Origin: Mesorhizobium sp. B2-8-5
Lineage (GTDB): Bacteria > Pseudomonadota > Alphaproteobacteria > Rhizobiales > Rhizobiaceae
DNA length: 64,000 bases
Assembly: GCF_006440675.2 (NCBI RefSeq)
Contig: NZ_CP083951.1
Location: forward strand, 4,311,501 to 4,375,500
Reading direction: 5' to 3'
Each line of letters begins with the position of its first letter. The stretch's first letter is position 1. Below, piece after piece: positions 46,962-55,995 of this stretch. The notes beneath the pieces were generated by a model, which was not told the DNA's origin, did not search any database, and saw only the letters and a program-made list of their open reading frames with translations. The position numbers were made by a program, and so were the translations under genes.

Positions 46962-48227
46962 TCAGCTCTTGTCGTCGTCGCCCTGGGTGATCAGCCGCGC
47001 GCTGCGCTGGCCGGTAAGATATATCCATAGCCAGCTAAGCGAGACCGCCAGGCGGTTGCGGAAGTCGATCAGGAAATAGATGTGCGCTATGCCCCAGAGC
47101 CACCAGGCGGGCCAGCCGGTGAGCTTGATCCAACCGAAATCGATGGCAGCGGCGCGCTTGCCGATCGTCGCCAGGTCGCCGGCATGCTTGTAGCGGAAAG
47201 GACACGTCGCGGTGTCGCCGGCCAGCCGCGCCTTGATCGTCGCGGCGACGTGTTTGCCCTCCTGCTTGGCCGACGGCGCCACACCCGGTACCGGCTTTCC
47301 ATCCGGCCGCAGCACATGCGCGGTGTCGCCGATGACGAAAATGTCTGGATTGCCGGGCACAGTGAGGTCGGGTTCGACCAGCACCCGGCCCGCCCGGTCG
47401 GCCGCCGCCCCCAGCCATTCGGCCGCGGGCGAAGCGGCAACGCCCGCCGCCCAGATGATCGTCCTTGCCGGCAGGTGCGCGTCGCCGAAGACGACGCCTT
47501 CGGCATCCAGTTTCGTGACAGGGCGCCCGAGCTCGACGGTGACGCCCAGCCGTTCCAGCGCCTTGCGGGCATAGTCGGAAAGCTGCGGCGCGAAATTGGC
47601 CAGGATCCGGTCGCCGGCCTCGATCAGCACGACGCGCGCCTGTCGGGTGTCGATGTTGCGGAACTCGCCGCGCAGTGTGTCATGCGCGAGCTCGACAATG
47701 GTGCCTGCGAGTTCGACACCGGTCGGCCCGCCGCCGACAATGACCAGCGTCAGCAGGGCCTGGCGCTTCGCTGGATCGGTTTCGCGCTCCGCCTGCTCGA
47801 AGGCCAGCAGGATGCGTCGCCGGATCGTCGTGGCGTCCTCGAGCGTCTTCAGACCCGGCGCGAACGGCTCCCACTCGTCATGGCCGAAATAGGCGTGGCG
47901 CGCGCCGGTGGCGAGCACCAGCGTGTCATAAAGAACCGAGCTGCCGTCTTCGAGCAGCACGCGTTTGCCGGCGCGGTCGACGCCGGTGACATTGCCGAGA
48001 AGCGTCGTCACGTCCTTGCGCCTGCGCAGCAGATGACGGATCGGCCAGGCAACCTCAGAGGTCGCAAGCGACGTCGTCGCCACCTGATAAAGCAGCGGCT
48101 GGAAAAGATGGTGGTTGCGTTTGTCGATCATGGTGATGCGCACCGGACCTCCCGCCAGCGCACGCGTGAGTTCGAGGCCGCCGAAGCCGGCACCGACGAC
48201 AACGACGTTATGCTCGGTTTCGCTCAT
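46962..48227 (-). CDS. Type II NADH dehydrogenase-like FAD oxidoreductase
   Basis: A 421-residue NDH-2-like protein. FAD site VVVVGAGFGGLELTRAL, NHHLFQPLLYQVATTSL, NAD site TLVIVGGGPTGVELAGTI, FAD motif FVIGDTAHV and the quinone-site region PSAKQEGKHVAATI. The C-terminal helix (AWWLWGIAHIYFLIDFRNRLAVSLSWLWIYLTG) would anchor it to the membrane. It passes electrons from NADH to ubiquinone without proton pumping. It is separated from cpdB by 140 bases. Confidence 0.93.
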   Translation of the reverse strand: MSETEHNVVVVGAGFGGLELTRALAGGPVRITMIDKRNHHLFQPLLYQVATTSLATSEVAWPIRHLLRRRKDVTTLLGNVTGVDRAGKRVLLEDGSSVLYDTLVLATGARHAYFGHDEWEPFAPGLKTLEDATTIRRRILLAFEQAERETDPAKRQALLTLVIVGGGPTGVELAGTIVELAHDTLRGEFRNIDTRQARVVLIEAGDRILANFAPQLSDYARKALERLGVTVELGRPVTKLDAEGVVFGDAHLPARTIIWAAGVAASPAAEWLGAAADRAGRVLVEPDLTVPGNPDIFVIGDTAHVLRPDGKPVPGVAPSAKQEGKHVAATIKARLAGDTATCPFRYKHAGDLATIGKRAAAIDFGWIKLTGWPAWWLWGIAHIYFLIDFRNRLAVSLSWLWIYLTGQRSARLITQGDDDKS

Positions 48228-48400
48228 TTCATTCCGTCTCGCCAAGTGTAACCGTCACCCGTGATGTAAGTATTTTTGTGCGCTGCAACAATGTTGGATC
48301 GGGCAATAACCATGCCCGGGAGTCGTCGCGCGGCGTCGTGAATGCACATGCGACCGCACAGCCATGAGTATAGCGTGAAACAAATCGACAGGAGCCAAGC

Positions 48401-49060
48401 ATGGCTGACACCCGTGACGACGAAGGGCCGGCGCAATACGCCTCGCCGCCCTGCTTCATGCATGAACTCGACCCGGAATACCGGGAGCCGTTCTCCGACT
48501 GGACGGATGTCAGACGCTGGCGCAAGGCCGAGCGCGAGCGGCTCATCGGCGCCCGCCTTGTCGTCTCAGCCGATGCGCGCGCGGCCATGTCTGCGCGCAT
48601 CGCGGACGGCCTCGACGCGCTGATCGGAGACATAGCCGGCCGGATGGTCAGCCTCTACTGGCCGTTTCGCGGCGAGCCGGATCTGCGTGGCTGGATGGCC
48701 TCGATCAACGAGCGCGGTGGGCGCACCGCGCTGCCCGTCGTCATCGAGAAGGGACAGCCGCTGGTGTTTCGCGCCTACAAACAGGGCGACCGGCTGGAAA
48801 AGGGCGTGTGGAACATTCCGATCCCGGCCGAGGGCGACCCGGTGCTGCCCGACATCGTGATCTCGCCGATCGTCGGCATCGATCCAGGTAACTATCGGCT
48901 GGGTTATGGCGGCGGCTTTTACGATCGCACGCTTGCCGCAATGCCGTTCAGGCCGCTGGTGATCGGCGTCGGCTACGAATTGCAGCGCATCCCGACCATC
49001 TACCCGCAGCCGCACGATATCCCAATGACTACTGTGGTGACCGAAGCCGCAGCGGTTTAA
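48401..49060 (+). CDS. 5-formyltetrahydrofolate cyclo-ligase
   Basis: A 219-residue ATP-dependent folate enzyme making 5,10-methenyl-THF from 5-formyl-THF. Recognisable are the basic N-terminal helix WRKAERERLIGARL, LYWPFRGEPDLRGW, PVVIEKGQPLVFRAY and the ATP-binding signature RLGYGGGFYDRTLAAM. A proline- and acid-rich N-terminal 35 residues is longer than in many relatives. Its stop overlaps the converging Lrp gene's stop by 4 bases. Confidence 0.92.
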   Translation: MADTRDDEGPAQYASPPCFMHELDPEYREPFSDWTDVRRWRKAERERLIGARLVVSADARAAMSARIADGLDALIGDIAGRMVSLYWPFRGEPDLRGWMASINERGGRTALPVVIEKGQPLVFRAYKQGDRLEKGVWNIPIPAEGDPVLPDIVISPIVGIDPGNYRLGYGGGFYDRTLAAMPFRPLVIGVGYELQRIPTIYPQPHDIPMTTVVTEAAAV

Positions 49061-49530
49061 GCCATCTCAGGCCGCAGCCCGACCGCCGTGCGATCGACGA
49101 TCTCGCGCAGCGCGAAGGACGAGTTGATCTTGGTGACGTGCGGCATGGCTGACAGCCATTCCTTGTGGATGCGCTCATAGTCGACGAGATCCTTCGCCGC
49201 GATGCGCAGGATGTAGTCGTATTCGCCCGACATCAGATGGCAGGAGAGCACGTTCGGGCAGCGCTTGATCGCCGCCTCGAAATCCGACAGCGTCTTTTCG
49301 AATTGCCCCGACAGCGATATGTGCACAATCGCCGTCATCTGGTGGCCGAGCGCGGAATTGGACAGCCGCGCGTGGTACCCGCGGATGGTTCCGGACTTCT
49401 CCAGATTGTCGAGCCGGCGCGAACAGGCCGATTGGGAAAGGCCGACCTTCTCCGCGAGCGCCGCATTGGGGATCCGGCCATCCTTCTGCAAAGACTCCAG
49501 AATGGCGATATCAATCCTGTCGAGCCGCAT
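49057..49530 (-). CDS. Lrp/AsnC-family transcriptional regulator (probable ald regulator)
   Basis: A 157-residue regulator with an N-terminal winged helix (DIAILESLQKDGRIPNAALAEKVGLSQSACSRRLDNLEKSGTIRGYHARL) and a RAM ligand domain (VHISLSGQFEKTLSDFEAAIKRCPNVLSCHLMSGEYDYILRI). It is divergent from alanine dehydrogenase across 206 bases, the classic AldR/ald layout, so it is inferred to activate or repress ald in response to alanine or another amino acid. Confidence 0.93.
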   Translation of the reverse strand: MRLDRIDIAILESLQKDGRIPNAALAEKVGLSQSACSRRLDNLEKSGTIRGYHARLSNSALGHQMTAIVHISLSGQFEKTLSDFEAAIKRCPNVLSCHLMSGEYDYILRIAAKDLVDYERIHKEWLSAMPHVTKINSSFALREIVDRTAVGLRPEMA

Positions 49531-49736
49531 TTTTCGTGGTTCCTGCGAATTTCAAGTCATTTTACGCAACGATTATCGAAGAGCGACCATTACCGCAAGT
49601 GCATTCGCAAACACATACGGAACGATTCGTGGTTGACTGCGGTTACTGCGTGTCCACCCTCCGCTTTTTCGACCCGGTGACATGCACGAGCGACAGTGAG
49701 AGCGCCCCCTGAAGGGCGCGGACAGGGAGAAGAAAA
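49531..49736. promoter_or_regulatory. Divergent lrp/ald control region
   Basis: 206 bases between two divergent starts, with AT-rich segments around 49560-49625 and a TTGACT hexamer at 49633-49638 that could be the ald -35. Lrp-type sites are degenerate, so individual operators are not marked. Confidence 0.5.
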
Positions 49737-50852
49737 ATGCGTGTCGGCTGCCCCAAGGAAATCAAGAACCATGAATATCGCGTCGGCCTGACGCCGGGCT
49801 CGGTCCGCGAATATGTCGCGCATGGCCATGAAGTGCTGGTCGAGACCGGTGCTGGCGCCGGCATCGGCGCCGACGACAACGCCTATCGCGCCGCCGGCGC
49901 CACTATCGCCAAGACGGCCGCCGACGTGTTCGCCAAGTCCGACATGATCGTCAAGGTCAAGGAACCGCAGCCAAACGAATGGGTCCAGCTGCGCGACGGC
50001 CAAATCCTCTACACCTATCTTCATCTGGCTCCGGATCCGGAGCAGACCAAGGGTCTTCTTGGCTCGGGCGTCACCGCGATCGCCTATGAGACCGTGACCG
50101 ACGACCGCGGCGGCCTGCCGCTGCTCGCGCCGATGTCGGAAGTCGCCGGCCGCCTGTCGATCCAGGCCGGCGCGACTGCGCTGCAGAAGGCCAATGGCGG
50201 CCGCGGCGTGCTGCTCGGCGGTGTGCCCGGCGTGCTGCCCGGCAAGGTCACCGTGCTCGGCGGCGGCGTCGTCGGCCTGCATGCGGCCAAGATGGCTGTC
50301 GGCCTCGGCGCCGACGTCACCATCATCGACCGCTCGATCCCGCGTCTGCGCCAGCTCGACGACATCTTCGGCGGCCGCGTCCACACACGCTACTCGACCG
50401 TCGAAGCGCTGGAGGAAGAATGCTTCTCGGCCGACATCGTCATCGGCGCCGTGCTGATCCCGGGCGCCGCGGCGCCCAAGCTCGTCACCCGCGAAATGCT
50501 TTCCGGTATGAAGAAGGGCTCGGTGCTGGTCGACGTCGCGATCGACCAGGGCGGTTGCTTCGAGACCTCGCATGCCACGACGCACGCCGATCCGACCTAT
50601 GAGGTCGACGGCGTGATCCACTATTGCGTGGCAAACATGCCTGGCGCCGTGCCGGTCACTTCGGCGCACGCGCTCAACAACGCGACGCTGCACTATGGCC
50701 TGCAGCTCGCCGACAAGGGCCTCAAGGCGCTGGTCGACGACCACCATTTGCGCAACGGCCTCAATGTTCATAAGGGCAAGATCACCAACCGCGCCGTCGC
50801 TGAGGCGCTCGGCTACGAAATGGTCGAACCGAAGGCGGTCCTTGCCGCCTGA
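49737..50852 (+). CDS. ald: Alanine dehydrogenase
   Basis: A 371-residue NAD enzyme that oxidatively deaminates L-alanine to pyruvate and ammonia. Motifs: [23 protein letters not shown], the substrate lysine in [17 protein letters not shown] site [24 protein letters not shown], the conserved [13 protein letters not shown] and [22 protein letters not shown]. In rhizobial bacteroids AldA helps set the alanine/ammonia output. A strong terminator follows. Confidence 0.97.
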   Translation: MRVGCPKEIKNHEYRVGLTPGSVREYVAHGHEVLVETGAGAGIGADDNAYRAAGATIAKTAADVFAKSDMIVKVKEPQPNEWVQLRDGQILYTYLHLAPDPEQTKGLLGSGVTAIAYETVTDDRGGLPLLAPMSEVAGRLSIQAGATALQKANGGRGVLLGGVPGVLPGKVTVLGGGVVGLHAAKMAVGLGADVTIIDRSIPRLRQLDDIFGGRVHTRYSTVEALEEECFSADIVIGAVLIPGAAAPKLVTREMLSGMKKGSVLVDVAIDQGGCFETSHATTHADPTYEVDGVIHYCVANMPGAVPVTSAHALNNATLHYGLQLADKGLKALVDDHHLRNGLNVHKGKITNRAVAEALGYEMVEPKAVLAA

Positions 50853-50878
50853 TCATTTGCAACGATTTCCTTCAGTCG

Positions 50879-50906
50879 CCCGCCGGGTCATTCCGGCGGG
50901 TTTTTT
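50879..50906 (+). terminator. Rho-independent terminator of ald
   Basis: Perfect 8-bp arms cccgccgg (50879-50886) and ccggcggg (50893-50900) with a 6-base loop, followed by six T. Confidence 0.93.
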
Positions 50907-51245
50907 CTTGCGCGGAAACTGCGCTTCCGTCGAAAAATCCGGTCAACAAAAAAGCGGAGCAAAAAGCCCCGCTTCTTCGACTGTCGCGATCTGCCGCCGG
51001 TCCATCCGCGGTCGACACATCGCAACCGCTGCGTTTTAGCGCAGTAGTACGACGAGAATACGACGGTCTTGAAAATGCGCTTCTTTTCGTTCTTCCGCCA
51101 TTATGCGGCCTTGTGTGAAATGCTTCACATTCGCTCGACGAGAAAGATGCCTAGAGACGGACCGTTACTGGCGGCCTGAGCTGCCGGGTCGGACAAGTCC
51201 GGCCCGGACAGCACTGGCCGACAGCTTCTGTCAGACCCTCCAACG
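50907..51245. other. Non-coding stretch between ald and DUF1203 gene
   Basis: No protein gene seen in about 340 bases. It holds a minus-strand terminator (50946-50974), a short perfect hairpin ctgcg-ttttag-cgcag (51029-51044), an AT-richer block (about 51060-51110) and the structured candidate RNA that ends at 51276. Confidence 0.55.
50946..50974 (-). terminator. Minus-strand terminator hairpin
   Basis: On the minus strand AAGCGGGGC and GCTCCGCTT pair through 9 positions (one G-U) around TTTTT and are followed by TTTTTT. It could end read-through from the DUF1203 gene 300 bases away or a short minus-strand RNA. Confidence 0.6.
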
Positions 51246-51276
51246 GCCCGCCCGACCATCGGCGGGCTTCTTTTTT
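51150..51276 (+). ncRNA. Candidate small RNA ending in a rho-independent terminator
   Basis: A + strand terminator (51246-51276) has no + strand gene in front of it within 390 bases, and ald already has its own. The preceding bases form likely stem-loops: ggtcggac-aa-gtccggcc (about 51186-51203) and gaca-gctt-ctgtc (about 51221-51233). This chain of hairpins ending in GC stem plus T-run is how trans-acting small RNAs look. The 5' end and promoter are not defined; expression is not shown. Confidence 0.4.
51246..51276 (+). terminator. Plus-strand terminator without an assigned gene
   Basis: Arms gcccgcc (51246-51252) and ggcgggc (51261-51267) form a perfect 7-bp stem followed by ttctttttt. Orientation is opposite to the DUF1203 gene that ends 4 bases further on. 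Confidence 0.75.
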
Positions 51277-51279
51277 GGG

Positions 51280-51747
51280 TCATGCCCGCTCGATGCGGCA
51301 TTGATAGCAATTGTTCCGGGCCGAGCGGACATGGATGTAGGCGATGTCGTCGCGCCCAAACAGCGTCCGCGCCCGGGCGGCAATCTCGCCGGTCGGCGTG
51401 ACGGCGCCGCTGCCATAGACGATGCGATCGTCCTCGCCATAGCCCCTGACGATATAGTCGCTGCTTTCGAGCATCTCCGGCAGCGCATCGCCCTCGGCGG
51501 CGCGCTCGCATTCCTCGGCGTGGAGGAAGATCGGGCCGGTTTCGGCATAAGGCTGCAGTTGCGGGAACGGCCGGTAAGCCACGATCAGGTAGCCTTTGCC
51601 TGCGGCGACATTCTTCATGCAGTGCCTGCAGGGTACGCCGTCGCCGTCGGAGATGCGGTGCTCCGGGGTGCGGCCGTAGGCATCGGGCCCTCCCCGCTGC
51701 AAGGCGCGCACGGCTTCGGTCGGCAAGGCTTTGAACTGGATGCTCAT
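51280..51747 (-). CDS. DUF1203 domain protein
   Basis: A 155-residue cytosolic protein matching DUF1203 in layout: a paired-Cys motif PCRHCMKN with GYLIVAYRPFP, PIFLHAEECERAAE, DYIVRGYGEDDRIVYGSGAV and the C-terminal YIHVRSARNNCYQCRIERA. The CxxC and the C-terminal CxxC could bind a metal or form disulfides. No function is known for the family. It is monocistronic by position. Confidence 0.87.
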   Translation of the reverse strand: MSIQFKALPTEAVRALQRGGPDAYGRTPEHRISDGDGVPCRHCMKNVAAGKGYLIVAYRPFPQLQPYAETGPIFLHAEECERAAEGDALPEMLESSDYIVRGYGEDDRIVYGSGAVTPTGEIAARARTLFGRDDIAYIHVRSARNNCYQCRIERA

Positions 51748-51892
51748 GGCAGATCTCCGGTGTCGATCTCCGGAAATTATGCCTCCTCGACGATGGCTCC
51801 CACCCGATTCCTGACTGCCGGCGCGGGCATGTGAAAGAACCCGGCCGCTTTGAACAACCGGGCTCCCAATATCGACATTGTCTGCTTGAGCG

Positions 51893-52450
51893 TCACCGCA
51901 CGAAATCGTCGAAGCGGCGCAGCGTCACGCGGCGGTTGCGCCAGTTCTCCTGCTGGGTCTGCACAAGCAGGAATTCCTCGCCATTGCCGACGGTGTCCAG
52001 CGCGAAGGCGGGCACGCCGAACTCACCCACCAGCGTCCGCTTCAGCGACGCGGCGCGGCGTTCGGAGAGGACTTGGTTCGATTCGAAAGAACCCACGGCG
52101 TCGGTATGGCCTTCGATCAGGATGCGGGCGCCACGGTCGCGCCGCAAGATGCGATGGAGCGCGTCGGCAATGATTTCGACCTTGCCGTATTGCGAAGGGG
52201 CGATGGCGGCCGAGCCGAATTCGAAATTGATCGACTGGATGTCGATCGAGCGCGCCATGCGCCGCAGATCGGGCCGGCGCTTGAACTCGCGAATGGTGAC
52301 GCGCTCGTTCGGGCGTAGCTTCTTCCTGGGCGCGGCGTCGAGCTGGCGCTCGATCGTGGCAGCCGAAGGCGTGGTCGCCTGCGCGGATGCCAGGCTCGGC
52401 ATGGCAATTGCCGCGATCATGGCTACGGCGAATGTACGTCGGGTCAGCAT
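51893..52450 (-). CDS. OmpA-family peptidoglycan-associated protein
   Basis: A 185-residue exported protein: signal peptide 1-23 (ends ASA), a basic linker (RKKLRPNERVTIREFKRRPDLRRM), then an OmpA C-terminal domain with SINFEFGSAAIAPSQ, LIEGHTDAVGSFESNQVLSERRAASLKRTL and GNGEEFLLVQ...NRRVTLRR. The Asp and Arg of this domain bind diaminopimelate in peptidoglycan. There is no beta-barrel or lipobox, so it should be periplasmic and wall-bound. Confidence 0.92.
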   Translation of the reverse strand: MLTRRTFAVAMIAAIAMPSLASAQATTPSAATIERQLDAAPRKKLRPNERVTIREFKRRPDLRRMARSIDIQSINFEFGSAAIAPSQYGKVEIIADALHRILRRDRGARILIEGHTDAVGSFESNQVLSERRAASLKRTLVGEFGVPAFALDTVGNGEEFLLVQTQQENWRNRRVTLRRFDDFVR

Positions 52451-52579
52451 GTCTTTTCTCCTACAAGCCCGGCCTCGTAATGCGGCCGGGACAATGGCAA
52501 AGACAGTCTGAAGCGGCGATGAACGAGGCGTTCAGGCGGTGAGACGTTATAGCTTGCCGTTCGGAATTGCTTGAACGGC

Positions 52580-53146
52580 TTAGCCTCGCATGACGCTGGC
52601 CGAGCGCTCGGCGAAGCTCAACGGATGCACGACCTCCTTCTTCTGCGCCACCGGCGTGAAGCCGAGCTTCTGGTACAGTGGGAGAGCCGCCGGATGGTCG
52701 AGCGTGCAGGTCTGCACGGTGACGCGCCTTGGCCCATGCGCCCAGGCCGCCGAGATCGCGGCGCCAAGGAACCAGCGGCCGATGCCCTGGCCGTGCGCAT
52801 GCTCCATCATGCCGAAATAGGCGAGATCCACCTCGTCCGGCAGATGCGGCTTGAGGTCGAAGAAGCCGGCGGGAGCGCCGTCGAGATAGAGCACCCTGAT
52901 GTCGCGGTCCTCGCGGTGCAGGCCGGCGGCAAGCTCCTCGTCGCTCAGCCTCAGCACATTGACCCAGTGCCATTTTCGCCCAACGCGATCCATCAGATAG
53001 CGGTAGAAATGGAGCGGGATATCTTTCGTCTTCAGCAGCGCGATCTGGCGGTTGTAGGGGATTGGCGGCGAAACCGCCGGCGCCGCATGCATCTCCAGGA
53101 ACGTGACCGTGACATCGATATCTTGCAGCGCGCCGTTTTCCATCAT
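52580..53146 (-). CDS. GNAT family N-acetyltransferase
   Basis: A 188-residue acetyltransferase; the ATG at 53146 overlaps the sseA stop by 4 bases. The acetyl-CoA motif A is AYFGMMEHAHGQGIGRWFLGAAISAAW and motif B LDHPAALPLYQKLGFTPVAQKKEVVHPLS. N-terminal residues 1-50 are family-specific. Its acceptor is unknown; coupling to the sulfurtransferase and cysteine genes may only be transcriptional. Confidence 0.92.
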   Translation of the reverse strand: MMENGALQDIDVTVTFLEMHAAPAVSPPIPYNRQIALLKTKDIPLHFYRYLMDRVGRKWHWVNVLRLSDEELAAGLHREDRDIRVLYLDGAPAGFFDLKPHLPDEVDLAYFGMMEHAHGQGIGRWFLGAAISAAWAHGPRRVTVQTCTLDHPAALPLYQKLGFTPVAQKKEVVHPLSFAERSASVMRG

Positions 53147-53994
53147 TCTTTCCCCGTCACCACCGGCGTGTCGCCGAGACCGCCCCATTCTGTCCAGGAA
53201 CCATCGTAAAGCCGGTTGTCGGTATGGCCGAGCGTCTCCAGCGCCAGCGTGATCGCCGCCGCGGTGATGCCCGAGCCGCAGGACGTGACGACCGGCTTCG
53301 ACAGGTCGATGCCGGCGCCCTCGATCACCTTGCGCAAGCGATCCTTGGGCAGCAGCTCGCCATTCTCGGCAAGCGCCGTGATCGGAACATTGCGCGCGCC
53401 AGGCATATGGCCCGAACGGACGCCTGGGCGCGGCTCCGGATCGGTGCCGGCAAAGCGGCCTGAAGAGCGCGCGTCGGCGATCTGGCTCTTCCGGCCGCCG
53501 ACGATCCTGCGCATCTCGTCGAGCCCGACAACCCGGCCCGCGTCGAAATCGGCGTGGAAGACGCTTGGCGCGATCTTCGTCGGCTCAGCCGTCACGGGTC
53601 GCCCCTCGGCCTTCCAGCGGTCGATGCCGCCGTTCAGGATGTAGACCTGGAAGACGCCCATGACGCGGAACATCCACCAGGCGCGCGGCGCCGAGAACAG
53701 GCCTGGACCGTCATAGACGACGATCGTGTCGTCGGCTGAAACGCCCATGGCGCCGACATATTGGGCGAAGTGCTGCGGCGAGGCCAATGTGTGCGGCAGT
53801 TTCGAATCCGGATCGGAAACCGCATCCTGGTCGAGGAAGCGCGCGCCGGGAATGTGAGCGGCATCGTATTCGGCGCGAGCGTCGCGCTTTTGCGCCGGCA
53901 GGTACCAAGACGCGTCGATGATGGTGAGGCCGGGCTCGCCAAGCTGCTTTTCCAGCCAGTCGGCGTCGACGATGAAAGGGCTGTCCTGCGCCAT
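53143..53994 (-). CDS. sseA: 3-mercaptopyruvate/thiosulfate sulfurtransferase
   Basis: A 283-residue double-rhodanese protein from the ATG at 53994. The N-terminal inactive rhodanese domain spans about 10-125 (IIDASWYLP, HIPGARFLDQD) and the C-terminal domain has the catalytic loop VTSCGSGITAA; a CGSG(V/I)T loop favours 3-mercaptopyruvate over thiosulfate. It moves sulfur to thiols or cyanide. It lies in a cluster with alaX and cysK, consistent with cysteine sulfur handling. Confidence 0.94.
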   Translation of the reverse strand: MAQDSPFIVDADWLEKQLGEPGLTIIDASWYLPAQKRDARAEYDAAHIPGARFLDQDAVSDPDSKLPHTLASPQHFAQYVGAMGVSADDTIVVYDGPGLFSAPRAWWMFRVMGVFQVYILNGGIDRWKAEGRPVTAEPTKIAPSVFHADFDAGRVVGLDEMRRIVGGRKSQIADARSSGRFAGTDPEPRPGVRSGHMPGARNVPITALAENGELLPKDRLRKVIEGAGIDLSKPVVTSCGSGITAAAITLALETLGHTDNRLYDGSWTEWGGLGDTPVVTGKE

Positions 53995-54026
53995 TTTTGT
54001 TCTCCCTGCCCCGCCTCGCCTCAACG

Positions 54027-54773
54027 TCAATTCGCCGGTATCGATCCGAAGCGGATACGGAAGCGCCGGTTCTCGCGGCCTTTCTTCTCGATCTTGCCGA
54101 TATGGATCTCGCCGACCTCGCCGGTCGACTTCACATGCGTGCCGCCGCAGGGCTGGCTGTCGATCGAACCGTTGTCGCCGATGCAGACCAGGCGGATATT
54201 GCCGGTGCCGACAGGTGGCCGCACATTCTTCGATTTCACCAGGCCGGGATTGGCGGCGAGCTCCTCGTCGGTGATCAGCCTTGTGAAGATCGGATGGTCG
54301 GCGCGCACGAGCTCCATCAGCCTCGCCGTCACATCCTCCTTGCTGAAGCCGGCGTCGGGAATGTCGAAGTCGACGCGGCTGTCGTCCTCGGCAACCGCCG
54401 CCCCGGTGATCGGAAACGGACAGACCACGGTCAGCAGGTGGCAGGCGGAATGCATGCGCATCAGAAGGTGCCGCCGCTCCCAGTCGATCAAGAGCTTCAG
54501 CCTTTCGCCGACAGCGGGCAGCGCGTGCTCCGGTGCCGGCACATGGATGATCTCGTCCTTGGTCTCGCCGGTGATGGTGGCGGCGATCGCGATGCGGCCG
54601 CCGTCGGCACGTTCGAGCATGCCGGTATCGCCCGGCTGTCCGCCCGACGTGGCGTAGAAGATTGTCCGGTCGAGCAGGATGCCGCCACGGTCGTTGACGG
54701 CGACAACCTCGGCCTCCGCCGACTTCTGATAGGCGTCGTCGCGAAACAGCGTCTCGGTCTTGCGCACCATCAT
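54027..54773 (-). CDS. Alanyl-tRNA editing protein AlaX
   Basis: A 248-residue stand-alone editing domain related to AlaRS. N-terminal TIFYATSGGQPGDTGML, the first zinc motif MRMHSACHLL (HxxxH) and the second PCGGTHVKSTGEVG (Cys and His) are intact. It hydrolyses mischarged Ser- or Gly-tRNA-Ala. The ATG at 54773 overlaps the cysK stop by 4 bases. The longer upstream frame is inside cysK and ignored. Confidence 0.94.
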   Translation of the reverse strand: MMVRKTETLFRDDAYQKSAEAEVVAVNDRGGILLDRTIFYATSGGQPGDTGMLERADGGRIAIAATITGETKDEIIHVPAPEHALPAVGERLKLLIDWERRHLLMRMHSACHLLTVVCPFPITGAAVAEDDSRVDFDIPDAGFSKEDVTARLMELVRADHPIFTRLITDEELAANPGLVKSKNVRPPVGTGNIRLVCIGDNGSIDSQPCGGTHVKSTGEVGEIHIGKIEKKGRENRRFRIRFGSIPAN

Positions 54774-55804
54774 GCCACCTTTTCGAACGGCACGGAAATG
54801 TCGGTCTTCTCTTCCATCCAGCCCGGCACCGGAAGATTCTTGCCGCGCAGGAACTCCGGATTGAAGAGCTTGGACTGGTAGCGCGTGCCGTAGTCGGCAA
54901 GGATTGTCACGATGGTGTGGCCGGGACCGAGCTCGCGCGCCAGCCGGATGGCGCCGGCGATGTTGATGCCGGTCGAGCCGCCGACGCAGAGCCCCTCTTC
55001 CTGGATCAGGTCGAAGATGATCGGCAACGCTTCCTCGTCCGGGATCTGGTAGGAGAAATCCGGCGTGAAATCTTCCAGATTGGCGGTGACGCGGCCCTGC
55101 CCGATACCTTCGGTGATCGAGCTGCCATCGGATTTCAGTTCGCCGCTGGTGTAGAAGCTGTAGAGCGCGGCGCCCAGCGGATCGGCGAGCGCGATCTTGA
55201 CGTCCTTGCTCTTGCCCTTGAGCCCGAGCGCGACACCGGCGAGCGTGCCGCCGGAGCCGACGGCCGAGACGAAGCCATCGATCTTGCCGTTGGTCTGAGC
55301 CCAGATTTCCTGCGCGGTCGTGCGGATATGGCCGTCGCGGTTGGCGACATTGTCGAACTGGTTGGCCCAGATCGCACCGTTCGGCTCCGAGCGCGCCAGT
55401 TGCTCGGCAAGGCGGCCCGACAGCCTCACGTAATTGTTGGGGTTCTTGTAGGGGACCGCCGGCACTTCGATCAGTTCGGCGCCAAGCAGCTTGATCGTGT
55501 CCTTCTTCTCCTGGCTCTGCGTGTCGGGGATGACGATCACGGTGCGATAGCCGAGCGCCTTGGCGACCAGCGTCAAGCCGATGCCGGTGTTGCCGGCAGT
55601 GCCTTCGACGATAAGCCCGCCGGGCTTCAGGAGCCCACGCTGTTCGGCATCGCGGATGATGAACAGGCCGGCCCGATCCTTCACCGATTGCCCCGGATTC
55701 ATGAACTCGGCCTTGCCGAGGATCTCGCAACCGGTCGCTTCCGAGGCTTTGTTGAGCCGGATCAGGGGCGTGTTGCCGATCGCTTCGATCACAGAACGGG
55801 GCAT
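54770..55804 (-). CDS. cysK: Cysteine synthase A (O-acetylserine sulfhydrylase)
   Basis: A 344-residue PLP enzyme joining O-acetylserine and sulfide to cysteine. The ATG at 55804 has an AAGGAA ribosome site 7 bases upstream; the ATG at 55819 is an alternative. Motifs: IGNTPLIRLNK, PLP lysine GQSVKDRAG, EGTAGNTGIGL, and the phosphate-binding GGSTGINIAGAIRLA. The longer C-terminal tail and EGTAGNTG form mark the large alphaproteobacterial type. First gene of the cysK-alaX-sseA-GNAT set. Confidence 0.95.
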   Translation of the reverse strand: MPRSVIEAIGNTPLIRLNKASEATGCEILGKAEFMNPGQSVKDRAGLFIIRDAEQRGLLKPGGLIVEGTAGNTGIGLTLVAKALGYRTVIVIPDTQSQEKKDTIKLLGAELIEVPAVPYKNPNNYVRLSGRLAEQLARSEPNGAIWANQFDNVANRDGHIRTTAQEIWAQTNGKIDGFVSAVGSGGTLAGVALGLKGKSKDVKIALADPLGAALYSFYTSGELKSDGSSITEGIGQGRVTANLEDFTPDFSYQIPDEEALPIIFDLIQEEGLCVGGSTGINIAGAIRLARELGPGHTIVTILADYGTRYQSKLFNPEFLRGKNLPVPGWMEEKTDISVPFEKVA

Positions 55805-55995
55805 GCGGGATTCCTTCATGTGTGCGGCGAGACCCTAAAAACCGGAAGCCGCGGTTTCAAGGCAAGATTTTGCCTGGTCCAGTCGCATTCCGGATGGTGC
55901 AATGCTCGCGATCATTTCAACGTCATGCGCAAAACCGCTCTTTTCAACCGATTTCTCCGCCGCTAGAGCAAACCGGAACATTCGCAGGACATCCC

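Noticed and set aside
48246..48400. Possible 6S RNA upstream of the folate cyclo-ligase gene
   Set aside because: 6S RNA often lies before this gene in proteobacteria, but the 155-base gap shows no long rod-like helix with a central bubble.
53994..54900. Possible long fusion extending sseA upstream
   Set aside because: The part above 53994 is an out-of-frame reading through alaX and cysK; SseA similarity starts at the ATG at 53994.
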